Counted from the first letter of the stretch, positions 30,947 to 44,683 are shown. The stretch is DNA of 64,000 nucleotides from Persea americana (GCA_029852735.1 CM056814.1:8697501-8761500), one strand, 5' to 3'. Program-made: numbers and translations. Notes: generated by a model not told the origin, from the sequence alone.

Positions 30947-33221
30947 CCCTCAGAAGTTGAGAGTTGGTTCTTTCAGATCATCTAGCTTTTAACTAGTTTG
31001 TCTGTCAGGAGGGGTGAAACTAATGGTTAAGGCTTCTAAGTTGTCATCATCTAGATCTATTATTCTTGCTTCTTTATTACTATATGAATGTTGGGTTGTA
31101 ATGGAGTTTCTTTCATGTGATCCAGAGCTTTCACATTGCTCTACAAGTAACAAGACAAGCTCCTCTCTAGTTTTTGATGGACAGGCCTCACTAGTAGACA
31201 TATGGCGTTCATGCCATGGCTTTTTTAAACAGGAAAAGGTCTCCCAATGTTGATGATTAGCTGCTAATCATTGTTTAGATAGAGGATTAAATGTTCTACC
31301 ACAGATCTCCGACCATCTAATCAGACACTGTTGATGTTTTACATCTACCATAAACTCATTTGGTTTGACCGCTGCTTCTGTTAATGAACATTGGTTGGTC
31401 ATCTTAGTTTCTCAGAAATGTTGAACTTTCATGATGCTGTGTTTTTTTTTTTCCGATATTAATCATTTTTCCTTCTTTAATTTTTTAATTATTCTATACT
31501 TTCATTAGAAGGGGGGAAAAATTCATGCTACAACATGGCGCTTTAGGCATGGGCTGCTATGCAACTGAAAAACAAGCTCGGTCCTTTCAATAAGAAAAAC
31601 AGGATGTGGTGGTTATAAAATGGATAAAGAAAAAAAACAAATACGGTCCTTTTCAACAAAGATAATATCTTAATGGGGCCAATCGCTGGTCTTTTTTCGT
31701 TTTGATCAAACTGGATAAGAGATTGCCAGGGCTTCGCCTTGTCTGCCATTAAAACACAAGCAAAGGTATGCAATATGCTTAAAATCCCTTTTCCTTTTTT
31801 CAAATGATGCTTATATTCATGAGGGCGCGCTCGTTTGCATGGAATTGAATACCTAAAAATTCATTATCAAATGGGCTACAACAAAGGAAATATTAAAGAG
31901 ATGAGGGTGAAGGATATAAGTCGGAGACCTTGATGAGATTTTTACATTATAGGATTTGAATGACTAGGGTGGGGGGTCGAGTATTCATTTCCAATCACAC
32001 TAAATACCTTATCTTGCATGTACATACAATTATGTTGAAGTAAGAGGCATGATGTGCAGGTGGGATTCATGGGTTCTACCAAATAAAAAGAAGTTCACTG
32101 CTATAGACACGTATTGAACATCAGCAAGATTGAATTTTGTTAAATTTCCGAACACAGTGGTGTTGTCCGTTGTAAATTGTAATAACTTTCTAGTCTGGCT
32201 AATGCTGAGCAGTGTTTAGAAAAAGACCAAAGAAATTCACAAATCAACCCGTCTTGAAATGGTACTCCACTAACAGGTGGGATTGGGATGTCTTGTTTTT
32301 CTATGTTTGTCATGTGGCCGTGGACGTCGTCATTCGACCACGACACAAGTAATTAAAAAGACAAATCAATAAAGAAAGACTGGAAGGCAAGACTTACAGA
32401 TAAATATATCTGAAAGGAAAGCTGGAACGCCAGACTTATCAGAAGACTTGGTGAAGTGTAAGTGGGGTTACTTGTGTTCGAGCATGACATGGGTGTGTTA
32501 AGTGGGGGATGCGAGTGGTCGAGTACCCTAGGTAACAATTTCTTTTAATGAGGGTGCATTTGTGCAGCAATAGGATTCTACTCTTTAGAGATTTTAATTT
32601 CCGGAATAGAGAGGATTTCTGCATTTATAGCTTAACTAACCATTTTGGGTATGTTCGTGCAGCGTATGTTTCTGCATAAATGGGTGGGGACAAGGTGCAG
32701 GATTTTCTGCCACCTTCCCCATGTGTTTGGGTGCAGAGAGGAATCCCCTCTTCCAGATTTTCAGGCGACGTTCTGGAGGCGCCATTTTTCGCCAAAGTAA
32801 TGATTTGGTTTTCCAATCTCCATGGGAACAAATCAACTACCGTGGAAATACAGGTGTAGACAAATAGACCCAAAAAATTGAAATCCTTTCCATGAGAAAA
32901 ATTCAAATAATTTTTTCTCTCTTTTCCTCGAGTCGAATGCGCCGTACCAAATGATCAGAAAAAAGTGTAGATGAAAATTTTGAATGATTTTCCCCTTCGG
33001 CATGGATTCCTCTGGGCACGTTTGGCATCATTCTTGTGTTTTTCTTAATTTTGTACTTGGATCAGGTTGTGCCGAGATCATTTTGTGCCGAGACTGTACT
33101 TTGCGGAATTTATTTGGCAACATTATATTAAATTACTGTACTGATAATATGATGTACGAAACTTGTTTGGTAATATTATAAAAGTTTTGATATCAGGAGC
33201 GGACGTATGATATACAATTTG

Positions 33222-34110
33222 AGACCCACCTTTTATTGTTTGTGCCGTTCTATTATTATCATACATGGGACCTACGTATTGTCATTACAATGTGGTATCC
33301 ACCTTTCAAAATTAAAACATGGAACCGATTTTCATAGGATTTACAATATGTGCCTACCTTTATAGGAGTATAATGTGGGGCCACCTTTTGTGAATGAAAA
33401 TATGTGACCCACATTTAGAAATTACAACATGGTATCACATTTAGAAATTAGAATATGGGGCCCACATTCATAGGATATATAATGTGGGTCCACCTTTTGT
33501 GGTCGTGACCATGTGACCAACATTTATGAATGACAAAGTGGAGCCACATTTTTTGTGATTGTGGACACAAAACCCACTTTTAGAAATTATAGTGTGGTGC
33601 CCACCTTTAGAAATTTGAACATGGGGGCAGCACATTCATAGGATTTATAATGTGGGTCCACTTTATAGGAATTACAATGTGGGGGCCATCATTTTTGTTA
33701 TTGTGAACACTAGACATACCTTTAAAGAATTACAATGTGGTACCCATCTTTATAAATCTGAACATGGGGTAGATTCATAGGATTCACAATGTGGGCCCAC
33801 ATTCATAGGATTTACAATGTGGTTCCACTTGTGATTGCGACCATATGACCCACCTTATAGAATTATAAATTGGGGCCACCTTTTATGTGATTGTAGACAT
33901 GGGACCCACATTTAGAAATTATAACGTGATGCGCACCTTTATAAATTAGAAGATAGGGCCTACATTCATAGGATTTTTAATGCGGTCCCGCCATTATAGG
34001 ATTATAATATAGGCCCACCTTTTGTGATTGTAATCACGTGACCCACTTTTAAGAAATATAAAGTGGGGCTACCTGTTTTGAGATTGTAAACATGTGACCT
34101 ACCTTTATGA
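33222..34110. repeat. Degenerate nested tandem repeat
   Basis: About 0.9 kb of diverged units combining the words TTCATAGGATT, ACAATGTGGG, CCCACCTTT, TTTAGAAATTA and TTTTGTGATTGT. TTCATAGGA recurs at 33330, 33467, 33635, 33774 and 33965 (spacing about 137-191 bp), with shorter sub-repeats of about 30 bp inside. There are no open frames. It looks like an old minisatellite or satellite-like array. Confidence 0.8.
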
Positions 34111-36413
34111 TAGGTGAGAGGATTTAGAGTATTTAAATGACATTCTTTAAAAGGGTAAAGATAATAAGTAAGAAACAATTGTACAGCAAGTTGTTTCTTA
34201 AAAAAAATAAAGTTTTTTCGTTCCTACTTTCTTATGCCAGTGGGATAAGATTCTGATATTCCTTCCTGTGAGATTAAAGTTGGGAACAATGATTTACACA
34301 TAACAAATATGTTTTCCACAACCTTATCTTATGGGAACATTCCACTAGAACGATACCAAACACGCCCCTACTACATTCTTACTCTTTCTATAGGAATCAA
34401 AGCCTTTTCTATAAAAAAAAATCAGTTAATTCTTTTCCTTTTTCGCTGGAAAAATGTGTCTCACCAAACAAAACAAATGCGGGGTTCTACAAAAAGTAAG
34501 CATAATTCTCCACTCAGTTGTAAAATCTTTTCTTGATTTTTACTTTTCCTTCATTTTAGATGACAATGGGGTTTTACGGGCTACCAATCACTAATTATAA
34601 ACATGGCCCATCTTATGAGATATGAAAGAAACGCGTAGTCTTTCCTTGTGAGACCACCCACACTACAGTACATTATATATATATATATATTAAAGCAAAC
34701 GAGAAGATTAATTTTGATATCTCATAAATTTAAAATGTAATATCTTACTTTTTGTCTAGGGCTAAGCTCGGGCGTTGTTGCTAATTATATATACTAAAGC
34801 AAAGGGGGAAGTGGGTTCTGGAGGGTGCCACCTCAACAACCCAATTATCCACCTTTCAAATAAATGTGGAGAAAAAACATAGAGTGTTTTAAGGTGCCAT
34901 GTCATCACATGCCACAATTTTTTCTTAAAAAAAAATCTCTTTATCTATATCCTCTATCTCCTATAAAGTCTCTCAATCGATATTTGGGGCCCACCTTTCA
35001 ACAATTCACACTGATAAATTTTTCATCAAAAATATCATTTTCTTTTAGTTTCCAAATAGAGCTCTACTCTAGTAAAAGATTGTCATATGTGAACGAAAAT
35101 TAGACCCGACCTTCTTGTAGATCACCTCATGGATGGGCTTATGATAAAAATGCTTTGAGGTTGGAGTTTTTTCGGTTGAATCTTATAGGCATCCTTTTCT
35201 GATCTGATTATATTGACATATGACCCTATGTTTGGCCCACCATAAATTACACTTCCGTGGGCCTACATGGACTCATAATTTAGAGATATATACATTTATC
35301 CAAGGTGAGCCAATTATTACTGTGATCAAATAATATTAGCCTGTGGTTTTAAAGTCTCATAATTTATGGCTTTTAAACTTAGGATGTTTTTACATTTTAA
35401 TAAAAATCTAGAGCTAAAGAACGGTTTGATCGGTTCTAAAATGATATTGGTGCTACTTCAAAGGGGTGGAGAAGAAATTTGTACGGAGGGATTGAAATGA
35501 CAATTGTCCTATGTGAAAATAAAAAAATGGTGCATTTGTGCAACGAGAGGATTACATATTTTTATGATTTTCTTTGTTAACAATATTATGTTGTTTGGTG
35601 TGATGTGTTTTCCTTGTATAGAAGAAAAAAATAAATCATTTTTTCTTAATAGAGAGGATTTTGATTTTCTACGAAAATACAAGATTCCATTCTTACAAGG
35701 AAATAAAAACATGCATAAATTAGAATCTTTTGTTGCACAAATAAGTTCAAATGGGTTGGCTTTATTTTATTGGGTTTTGGGATTATCAATGGATAACAAA
35801 AATTTGAATGCATTTCTTATTACTAATATTATATATATTAACAAAATCTACTTTTTTATATCTTTTTTTAGTAATTATTGCTGTTTTTATTATTTTTATG
35901 TTGTTGTTGAATGAATTTTTAGTTTTATCTTTGTAATAATTTATTGTTGATGTTGATTATTTTTATTTGTCATTGAAGATATATTGACTATTTTTATATA
36001 AATATGCATAAATATATTTTTATATATTAATAATTAATTTTGATACCTCACAAATTTAAAATGTAATGTCTTACCGGATAAGGGGGTTGGGGCCGCTGTT
36101 GTGGTATCATACAAAACAAACGTCGGAGAAAAGCCAGATGAAAAGTTGAAAAGAGACGATGAGATCGGACGGTCTTGATTGATGATCGGTGGTCTCTGAG
36201 TCTCTCCTTCCTCGCCACTCGCAAAAATACTTTGAATGTTCCCCAGGGACTCCGGTCCTCCGTCCTCGTCAAGAGACGGCTTCTCTGCAGTTTCATATGC
36301 TTACAGCTGAAGGAATGGACGGCTGAGGACTGTCGTTGAGTTGGGGCCCACTGCATTTTCGCCACCTTCTCCAGGCATCCCCATCCACGTGTCGGCATCT
36401 TCTTAGGCATGTA
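34111..36413. other. AT-rich intergenic region, no gene supported
   Basis: Contains an (AT)n tract near 34673 and one MITE-like element. The 136-codon open frame at 35504-35914 is AT-driven, Phe/Tyr/Ile-rich, spans that element and shows no family signal. Confidence 0.65.
35532..35744. mobile_element. MITE-like element with GCATTTGTGCAAC inverted ends (second member)
   Basis: The left end reads GCATTTGTGCAACGAGAGGATT. The right end reads AATCTTTTGTTGCACAAAT, its approximate reverse complement. About 210 bp, same family as 23630-23864. Confidence 0.55.
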
Positions 36414-36478
36414 GTATTATATATACGCATGACTGATATTTGAGAGAGAGAAGCTGGGCTGGTTCTTCACACACACAG
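36414..36478 (+). promoter_or_regulatory. TATA box and noncoding first exon of the RING E3 gene
   Basis: A TATA-like TATTATATATAC at 36414-36425 is followed about 20-50 bp later by a purine-rich leader ending CACACAG/GTACAA, a plausible 5' UTR donor at 36479. The next exon begins after AG at 37372 or 37392 and carries the start codon. A 5' UTR intron of about 0.9 kb is inferred. Confidence 0.45.
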
Positions 36479-37417
36479 GTACAATTCCTACTGGTTTTTA
36501 TTTATTTATTTATTTTTTCATTTTTTTTTTTTTTTTTTTTTGTTTTTGATATCTTTCATGCATTTAAGAACAACCCAGATTTTGTATTTTTGTGTTATTG
36601 TCTCATAATGGAGTTTTGGAGGGCTCATATTTGTATAATTATGGTCACCCAAGAAGAAATTTGATGATTTAATTGGACTTTGTTCATTTGGTTTGTCTAC
36701 TAGTAGTGATTGATTGGGTAATTGTCTTTGTTTTGTGATTGGGTTTCCAAGGAATGGGTTTTTGAACAAGTCATCTTCAACTCTAAATGCCCATAAAAAG
36801 AGCTTCAGAATCTGTACAGAAAAAACTCATTTGGCTTTTCTTATAGTAATTTTGTCAGTGTTTCTGAAGTTTCTGTTTTGATGTTCTCGAATTAATCTTC
36901 TTGAGAAATATGGTTTTGATGGACTCATATGTCGGTATATCAACATTCCTATTCACAAGAGTTCTTCAGAATTATTTGGACAAAAATATCTGTTTTTTTT
37001 TTCTTCCATAATCGTTCTAATGGATAAGGGAGGTGGTTAGTTTTAGTTTAGTTTTTCATGCTAGGGTGTTGTTTTTTTCCTTTCCTTCCACAAAAGCTTC
37101 TATTTATGTATTATGCAACATAGGCATGAATTGGTATTCAGTTCTATGTAGACAGTTCATGTGGATTTCGTTCCAGGGCTAGTATTGGTATCGTAGTGGT
37201 GACTTAAAGGGGTTATGTATTGATTACTTGGTCAATCGTATAGCCTGTGGAAGTAATATGGATTCATGCAGATATGGTTTAAGGGTTGCTTTTGCAATGA
37301 ATTTTAGATGCTTTTACCCCCTTTGTGGATGACTAACATTTGACTTGTTTTATTCTCTGAGTTCTAAAGCAGAAGGTAAAACAGTCTTTCAGATCTTGAA
37401 GGACAGGATTAGGCATC

Positions 37418-40400
37418 ATGAACAAGGAATTCGAAACAATAGGAAAGCAGGTGGATGTTCATTATGTAAATGTTGGAGTTCCTTCTATCATTGAAGAGAC
37501 TGTTGAAGGCTACTACATCGAACATAGGGGTCTTTCCGTTGAAGAGCTTCTTCAGGATCAGGTGTGATTTTTAAGCATAATGCATTCTTGCGAATTGCAA
37601 ATCATTCTGTTGTTGTGTGTCAGTAAAAGCGGCCTAGTTCAATCTCAATAATTTAACTGTAATGTTGCATTGTTTGTTCAGAAATTTAATAGGAACTTGG
37701 AAATTGGAAGTTATGGGTAGGTTGAATAGTAGTAATATATAGGCTTCTAGTTTCGATGGTTCAAATACTTCGTGTACAGAAGTTGACGAATATGAAAAGC
37801 TGTTGAGTATAGTCATACTAATTCATATTTCCTTAGATAGAATCAGAAATGAGCGCATTTGGAAGTATTTATGGATAATAGCAATAGATAATAAATTAAG
37901 AAAGACTCATTTTAATGGTTTGATCATGTCCAACGCAGGCCAACAACAAAGCCGGTTAGGAAAAGGGGCGGGACAAAGAGGACATGGATGGAAGTTCGAA
38001 GTTGTAAGGATATATTTGAAGTAGTGCAACCAATCTCAAGATTTGGCCCAGGATAAATTGGAATGGTGAAAAAAAATTCATGGAGTGGATCTAAACATAG
38101 TTGGGACAAGGCTTTGATGATAATGATTACCTTAGGAGTGTATTGATCTGTCGCAGAGGTTGTGCAGATATATTTTGGCCAAAAATTTGAGGGGTGGACT
38201 AGTTGTCTGTTTGGGCAGCTTAAATTTCAGAAATTTGAATCCCCTGTGTTTTTCTACTGGAAAAATAGAGCTCACATAGTTGACACTTCATAGATGGGAT
38301 AAGTCTTTCATGGTGATGAGTGATGACAATGATGATTATCATCGTCACCATCTTACCCTTAACCCAACAAGTGATGGTGATGATGGGATTCTGTTTGTCC
38401 TCAATGTTAGTGCTAGTATTTTAGGTCAAACCTGACGCTGCGACTTCAAACACTCCCTATTTCTTCGAGGTTGTTTAGAATATCATTTTCATATATAAGA
38501 TTTATGGGATGTTAGCTAACCTTCATTTATTGATTCCAGCATGTGCATCTGTGCAATTTGCCCATGCCCTGTGATTTTGAACTGGAACTTATCCTTCTGT
38601 GTTTTAATTCATGTCACGTGCTTTGACTATTTCTGTTCAGGAGGTTATATATCAATCACTCCAAACAAACACCAGGAGTGATACGACTAAAGCTTCTGGA
38701 AGTTCAGATATCAGTCCTGGACACGTCCATAGTGGTGATGAGAGAAGGATTGCGGAAAAGGAGGGAGAATCTTCTCAGGTTCATGATTTTGATTCACAAT
38801 TAGACTCTGATGAAGCTTTTGCTAGGTCTCTGCAAGAGTTGGAGAGTCGACTTGCTGACACTTTTGTTGGTGAAACTACTGAAGCTGGTATACATGGTTT
38901 CCTATCAGCTTTAAGATACGCCCTGAGATGCATAGCTTATTCATCTTCTTGCTATTTGGGCAATTTCATGTCTGCAAATTGTGGTTACCATGGTTAATAT
39001 GATTCTCAATTTCTTGCAGTTGGGTTTGCCTTCGTAGATGAACTTTGTGATTTGAATTCTTACAGTGTGCATTGCTCCTTTCATTAATTTGTAATAGGAT
39101 GTTGGGTAATCTGTGTGAATATTGTATTTCTCAATTAAAGTCTCTGGATTTTTTTTCGCTAAAAATGTTCTCTGAGGGCCTGTTTGTTTCCGTAAAATAC
39201 TTATGAACTGAAAACATAGGAATTCATGGTGAAATGAGCTTTGCGGAAGACTTATAAAGTGGCGATGGATGAAGGATTTGCGGTGAGGAGTGAAGGATGT
39301 AAGGTGGTGATGTAGATGGGACCTTGGCTTTCCTACATTATATTTGTAATCCCCCATGGGCAGGAGAACCTTTCATTGTTCCATGAAGAATTTATTCAGT
39401 TTCTCTCTGATTGTGAGTCCCTATCTTTGGTTGAGAGTGTTTGTATTACTGGAAACCCATGGGCATTCAGCCAAGCCCTATTAAGCTTGGACTGTTTTGT
39501 GGAACCACCCCTTGAGGATTCGGCCAACCCCTGTTGTAGAGTTGGTCTACTTAATTCGCTGATCTAGGGCTGCATCAGGTAAAAGCTGGAAATCAGTCAG
39601 TGCCACTGTGGGATAGATCCCACAATGGTATGCATGAAAAGAAAATTCTTAAGATGATTGCTGCATGTTTATAGAAGATTCTAAGAGCAGAACGTTTATG
39701 AAGAACTAAAATAATAGGAGTGGAAGGAACTACATGGGGGACGCCAGTATAGATTTGGAATAAAGTAGTCATAAGTGACATGCTAGAATTTGGAGTGATA
39801 AAGAACTTAATAGGGATGAGTTGAATAGTAGAACGCACAAAATTGACACCAGATTGGATAAGGCTTCAATAATGATGGTGATGATGTACCTGCCTTCCAT
39901 CGTTGATTAGGGATGTACAAGTCTCTCATTTTTCTTCTCCATAAAGGAAGACTCAACCTAACACCAACATTCTCAAGGCCTTTACTGGAGATTCTGCACA
40001 CATACTGAACTTGCAATACCATGCTGTCTTATTTTGTCAATTTTGACATTCTCATCCTTATGTGGCTATAGCTTACCTGTCAGTTTTAGTTCATCTTCTT
40101 GGACTAAGAAAACACCTTCAAGGTGAGGAATTGCAATTAAGGAATCAACTTATTAAGAACGAGGCCTTTTCCAGTCCAATTTTTATTTGTTCAAGCAACT
40201 TTTCATAATCTATGGTTGATTCCCATCCTGCATTTATCTTGTGTTATGTTCAAAGCATATATATATATATATATATATTATGTTTATAGCTTCTGAGCAT
40301 TATCATGTAACAACTTTTTTGTTGCTAAAATTTATGCTTTGGAATTGTTCGTGAAGCAAATACCACATCTGGATTTTCCACTGATAACAGTGACCCCAGC

Positions 40401-42800
40401 CCTTCAGACACTACAGCTGTGGTAATTTCTAAATTGATGATTCTTTTACCTTTAGTTTTTGGCATACACATTGCTATATAACTTGTTCTGAGAATCTCAA
40501 GCTAACTTGATATGCAGGTCATGAGGCAAGATAATATCGACCCAGATGATATGAATTATGAGGTGAGGTTTTCAATCCCATGAAGCAAGCAAGCTGCAAG
40601 CACACTGTACTTGATAAAAGTTTATATTTTGGGATTTTTTATGAGAATATTAGATTGTAAAGTAATGTATCCATCTTCTTATAGTACTTAACTGCTATTT
40701 TGGTTACAGCTTTTTATCAGCGTTCTTGACTATGTTACACCTTTTAATATCACGTATATATACTGCATTCCTTTGTCATTCTTTTAGTTTGGATTTTTGT
40801 TTTGAATTGATGCACAATGGGTAACCTAAAAATCTATCTCATGGTGGGAGTGTAGGGCAATTTATTATTTTAACTATTATGCATATTTATACGAAACATA
40901 AAAGGGCATACAAAGATAAATGAAGAAAAGGACATATGTTTAAAATAATTATGTATCCACAAACATAACTAAACCCACAACCTGGTGGTTGCAACAGTGA
41001 GCGTCTCCCAATTTTGCTAGGGGCTCTTGCCAATTCCTATTATAGGTTCTTTTTAACAAATCCATAATTCTATTAAACTATCATTTTTTCACTTTTTTTT
41101 TCAAGTTTTTGGAAATGGGAGCATATTCCTACTATAAAAACATATATAAAAAAACAAGTTCTTACTTCTTGGTTGATACTGTTGTTAGTGGTTTGTAATG
41201 TTTGTTAGAACTTCTTCTAGCCTTTTCAACAGTTGCTTGTTACGAGGCAATCATGCACACATCATTATCATCATCATAAAAGCCTTGTCCCAACTGCAGT
41301 CATGTACAAATCAAAACATTTTTTCCTTTCATTTAGGAACTGCGGTTGTTAGGAGAGGCAATCGGCACTGAGGATAGAGGATTGTCTGAAGAACTTATTT
41401 CCTACTTGCAACCCTTTGAATACAGAAGAGGACTTTTCTCGAGAGAAGACATAGATGAAAAGTAAGATCCCTTTATCGTCATTACTATCACTACCATTAT
41501 CTTATTATTATTGTTGTTGTTGTTGTCCTCATCGTCCTTCTACTATCACTGTTGTTCTTGTTGATGCTACTATCACGTTTGTTATTGTCACATTCTGGTA
41601 CATTGCTATGGCCTTTATCCATTGTAAGTTATCTATTTAAAAGGTCATCACCCAATGCAGGTCCCACCAAAGCAGGATCCTGGGACGGTCCAGATTGCAA
41701 GTTACCTATTTGCTTTCATAAATTAATAGGGAGTGTCTTTATTAATTAATTGGGACTTACAATGCAAACTGTGTTTTACTAAAGTAGTGAATGTTTATTG
41801 TATATATTTCTGCTTACAGTTATGATGATTGGGTCATATGAAAGGTTTTAAATCCTGTGTAGGTCTTCTTTATGGTCAGATGGGGACAATTAGGTGTCAC
41901 AATTGTCGGTCTATGCTGGTGGGTGATATTGGTCTAATCTGCCCGTAGCCCCATTATCCACACTGATGAGTGTAACAAGTTGGATTGGGTACCCTAAGTG
42001 AGTGAGTGTGTGTGTACGCACGTGCACGTGTAAGAGTAAGAGTTTTTGGTTGAGTCATTATGTGATTCAGTTTGTAGTTTGTACCAGTCCTGTGCTAGTC
42101 CTTGCTGGTTTCTTGCTGTTTCATGCTGGATTGTACTGCCAGTACTTGATTGAGTCGGTGCTGACTGGGTTGAGTTGGGACTTTTTTAACATTCTGGTTC
42201 AAAGTCCTACTGGTATTGACTGGCACCAAGTTTACTTGGTGCAGAACGAAATTTGAAACCATTGTTGTATGTCCAAAGATTGATGATCCACTATAGGCTA
42301 CATAGGATATACATGGTAATGAATTATGAATTACTTTGAGTACAAAATGGAAGGCCTACTTATGTTGGATGTAGGTAAGGGCATCAATTTGGCCGAGGAC
42401 AACATCAGACATGCCTAACTTTTTATATACAAGGCTCATAAAATTCCGTAAGCTTGTGTTTGTGGGGCCCACCCTTGGTCCATCCAAATGGACCAAACAT
42501 ATGACCCCCTTAAATTGCACATGTCCACCAGCTGTTGGTCAGATCCGAATTTACTGGACTGTTAGATCGACTGTATATTGATCCGAATAGACTGTTGACC
42601 ATTAAACTTTTGGGGCCCAGATGGAGATGATTGAAACCACGGTTGGGGCTGATTTTTTGCAAAAAGGAGGGTCCCAGGGAGTCCTTACAATCAAAACAAC
42701 CCCCCAACCCAATACCCACCCCTTTGTGGTTCCCCAAGTGGGCCCCACCACACACTTGAGCTTACCTTATCCTAAGCTGCAGCTTAGGAGAGCTGCCCCC

Positions 42801-42831
<31 letters not shown>

Positions 42832-44683
42832 CACACACACATTTTTGTCCCATGGCTGGCAGATTGGATGGTTAATCATTGTGCTGTGTATGGAGCATGG
42901 AGAAATGAGAATAGAAACCACATAAGGTTGCTGGCGTTTCTCCCTTAAATCAATACTGGTGTGGATCACTGGTGTTGATTTGGAGCAAGGTTGTTGTAAT
43001 AATAGTCTCCAACCTAAGTTCCTTATGTGATTTCTTATGACTGTATTTACCCAACATATCTTGAAATGCATCCAAGACGGATCTAAATACCTAGGTTGGT
43101 CTCATTAATTGCAAACTCCGTGAACATACTGGTGTACATGTTGTGTTCTCTTTGGTGATTGTTTCAATTGATTATTAAATTATTTTCCCATGAGGCTTCT
43201 GACATTTGGTTATGCAGATGTGTGATCTGTTGTACTGAGTATGAAGATGAAGACATGCTTATTCGTTTACCCTGTCAGCATCGGTATCACTCAGATTGCG
43301 TTGCTAAATGGCTGAAACTCAATAAGGTACTTATTTTCTGCTGTCATAAGCATTATCATTATTGCTACTATTGTGTAATTTTGGGTGGATCTTGGATAGT
43401 TGGATATGAATAAAATGAAAGTGGGATTTCTCACTGGGTGGAGAAACCGAGGAGAACCTGAATCTGGTGAACGGTGAACCTCACCTATCAGTTTACATGT
43501 GGTTGGTATCCACTTGAAAAAACTCTCAAGGCGGAGAGAATATCCAATGGTTGAAGTTGGGGACATGTGCCTTCTCAACCTTTTCGTGGGCTTCTCTTTC
43601 CCAGACAATTGAAGAAAACTCGAAGCAGTCTCCATTTCTACACAGAAAATGCAACGAAACAGGGTGAAGGAGCATTTGTATTGCAAATGCTTTTTCCACC
43701 TGTAATTTCTCCACATCCAAACAGGCCTCTACTGTTACTGTAATTTGATTGACCTTTTTCTTGGAAACCCCTAGAATAATTTGATGTTTTGGTACGCCTG
43801 TCTGCCTGAAACAAGCAAATTAAGTTAAACATCTCTGAGTATGTAACTTCACCAAGAAGAATGATTAGGAAAACAAAAGAATTCACGATGAAAGAAATAA
43901 GTTGCTGCCTCCTAGGCGGTGCACATCTAACTCATTGCAGTTACAGAATTTGGGAATATGTCATGAACTTAGCAATGCAAATTGATCCACAGTTAAATGT
44001 GAATGACTTCGATCATTTCCCCACAGTATGGCTAATTTATTTTGCCAAATGAGCTATCCTAAGCCGAAGTACTCTCTCTCTCTCTCTCTCTCTCTAAATT
44101 TTTTGTTTGAATGGGAGCCCGAGTACTCTTCTTATTCAGAATTTATTCACTATTTCTTTTCCACTCAAGTTAATCAAAATCAATGGATCCATGACTAGTT
44201 GAATTGTTGGGATTTGGAACTAAAAAACTTGCAAGGGGTTATGAAAATGTTCAGGTAAGTAGGAGACCTACAGTAAGGATTAAGGCATGTTTGTGAATTT
44301 GCATCATTTATGAGAAGGATTGAGTCTATTTTTATAATAGTTGAAAAACCCAGAAACTGATGGCGAACCGAACTGGGTGGTTCCATGGGGAATCCCCATC
44401 GTATAGAATGTGGACTTTGTAATAAGCACATTGTAGTTGCTGCAGCTGCTGTTATCATCATAATGATGATGCAGATGGTCTCCCTTTTCCTCATTTCATG
44501 AGTTTTGGAGAGTACTTTTTTTTTTCAAATATACATTTCAATATTTCAGATTTTATCTCCTGAATCCTTGTCTGAAGAGAGTTTATTATTTGTTCATACC
44601 TTGTTTTGAACATTAATTTTGATGAAAAGTTGTTTCTTAACCAGGCATGCCCAATATGCAAGGAGGAAGTATTTGGGTCTTAA
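37418..44683 (+). CDS. RING-H2 E3 ubiquitin ligase, BIG BROTHER-like
   Basis: Seven coding exons join in frame with GT-AG borders: 37418-37561, 38641-38887, 40357-40421, 40518-40562, 41337-41461, 43218-43326 and 44645-44683. They give about 257 residues. The N-terminus (MNKEFETIGKQVDVHYVN) is unassigned. The middle has an acidic LDSDEAFARSLQELE helix, as in BIG BROTHER-related proteins. It is followed by the family-specific block with DDMNYEELRLLGEAIGTE and RGLSEELI, then a C-terminal C3H2C3 RING: CVIC, PCQHRYHSDC and ACPIC. RING-H2 proteins recruit E2 enzymes; Arabidopsis BB limits organ size by ubiquitylating growth regulators. All eight zinc ligands are visible, so it is probably active. 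Introns carry RTE relics and microsatellites. Confidence 0.92.
37800..38125 (+). mobile_element. RTE-type non-LTR retrotransposon 3' fragment
   Basis: A diverged frame contains DRIRNERIWK and, after frame changes, text resembling the RTE 'LRWFGHVQRRP' and 'VGTRL' C-terminal blocks. It ends in the RTE-style tail TTGGGACAAGGCTTTGATGATAATGATT. It lies in the first coding intron of the RING gene, same strand. A possible related tail occurs near 39855-39885. Confidence 0.65.
40257..40278. repeat. (AT)n microsatellite
   Basis: About 11 AT units in an intron of the RING E3 gene. Confidence 0.9.
41260..41307 (-). mobile_element. RTE 3' tail, minus orientation
   Basis: The reverse complement reads GCAGTTGGGACAAGGCTTTT then ATGATGATGATAATGATG, the same tail type as at 38098-38125. 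It is a short fragment 30 bp before a RING-gene exon. Confidence 0.5.
42797..42840. repeat. (AT)n/(AC)n compound microsatellite
   Basis: An AT run followed by a short ACACAC run in the intron before the main RING exon. Confidence 0.9.

Larger units (their letters stand above)
26055..33020 (+). repeat. Segmental duplication, copy 2 (SCL28 block)
   Basis: Colinear with 17345-23880, in direct orientation. It is slightly longer, partly because of a local tandem duplication (30583-30946) that copy 1 lacks. The distal part is noncoding, with no other gene supported from 29287 to 33020. Confidence 0.9.

Noticed and set aside
33222..34110. CRISPR-like array
   Set aside because: Repeats are degenerate, spacers are not unique, and the genome is eukaryotic.
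35504..35914. 136-codon open frame
   Set aside because: AT-rich, Phe/Tyr/Ile-rich, spans a MITE-like element, no domain and no splice context.
36048..36410. 120-codon minus-strand frame upstream of the RING gene
   Set aside because: Overlaps the inferred promoter of the RING gene; no recognisable motif.
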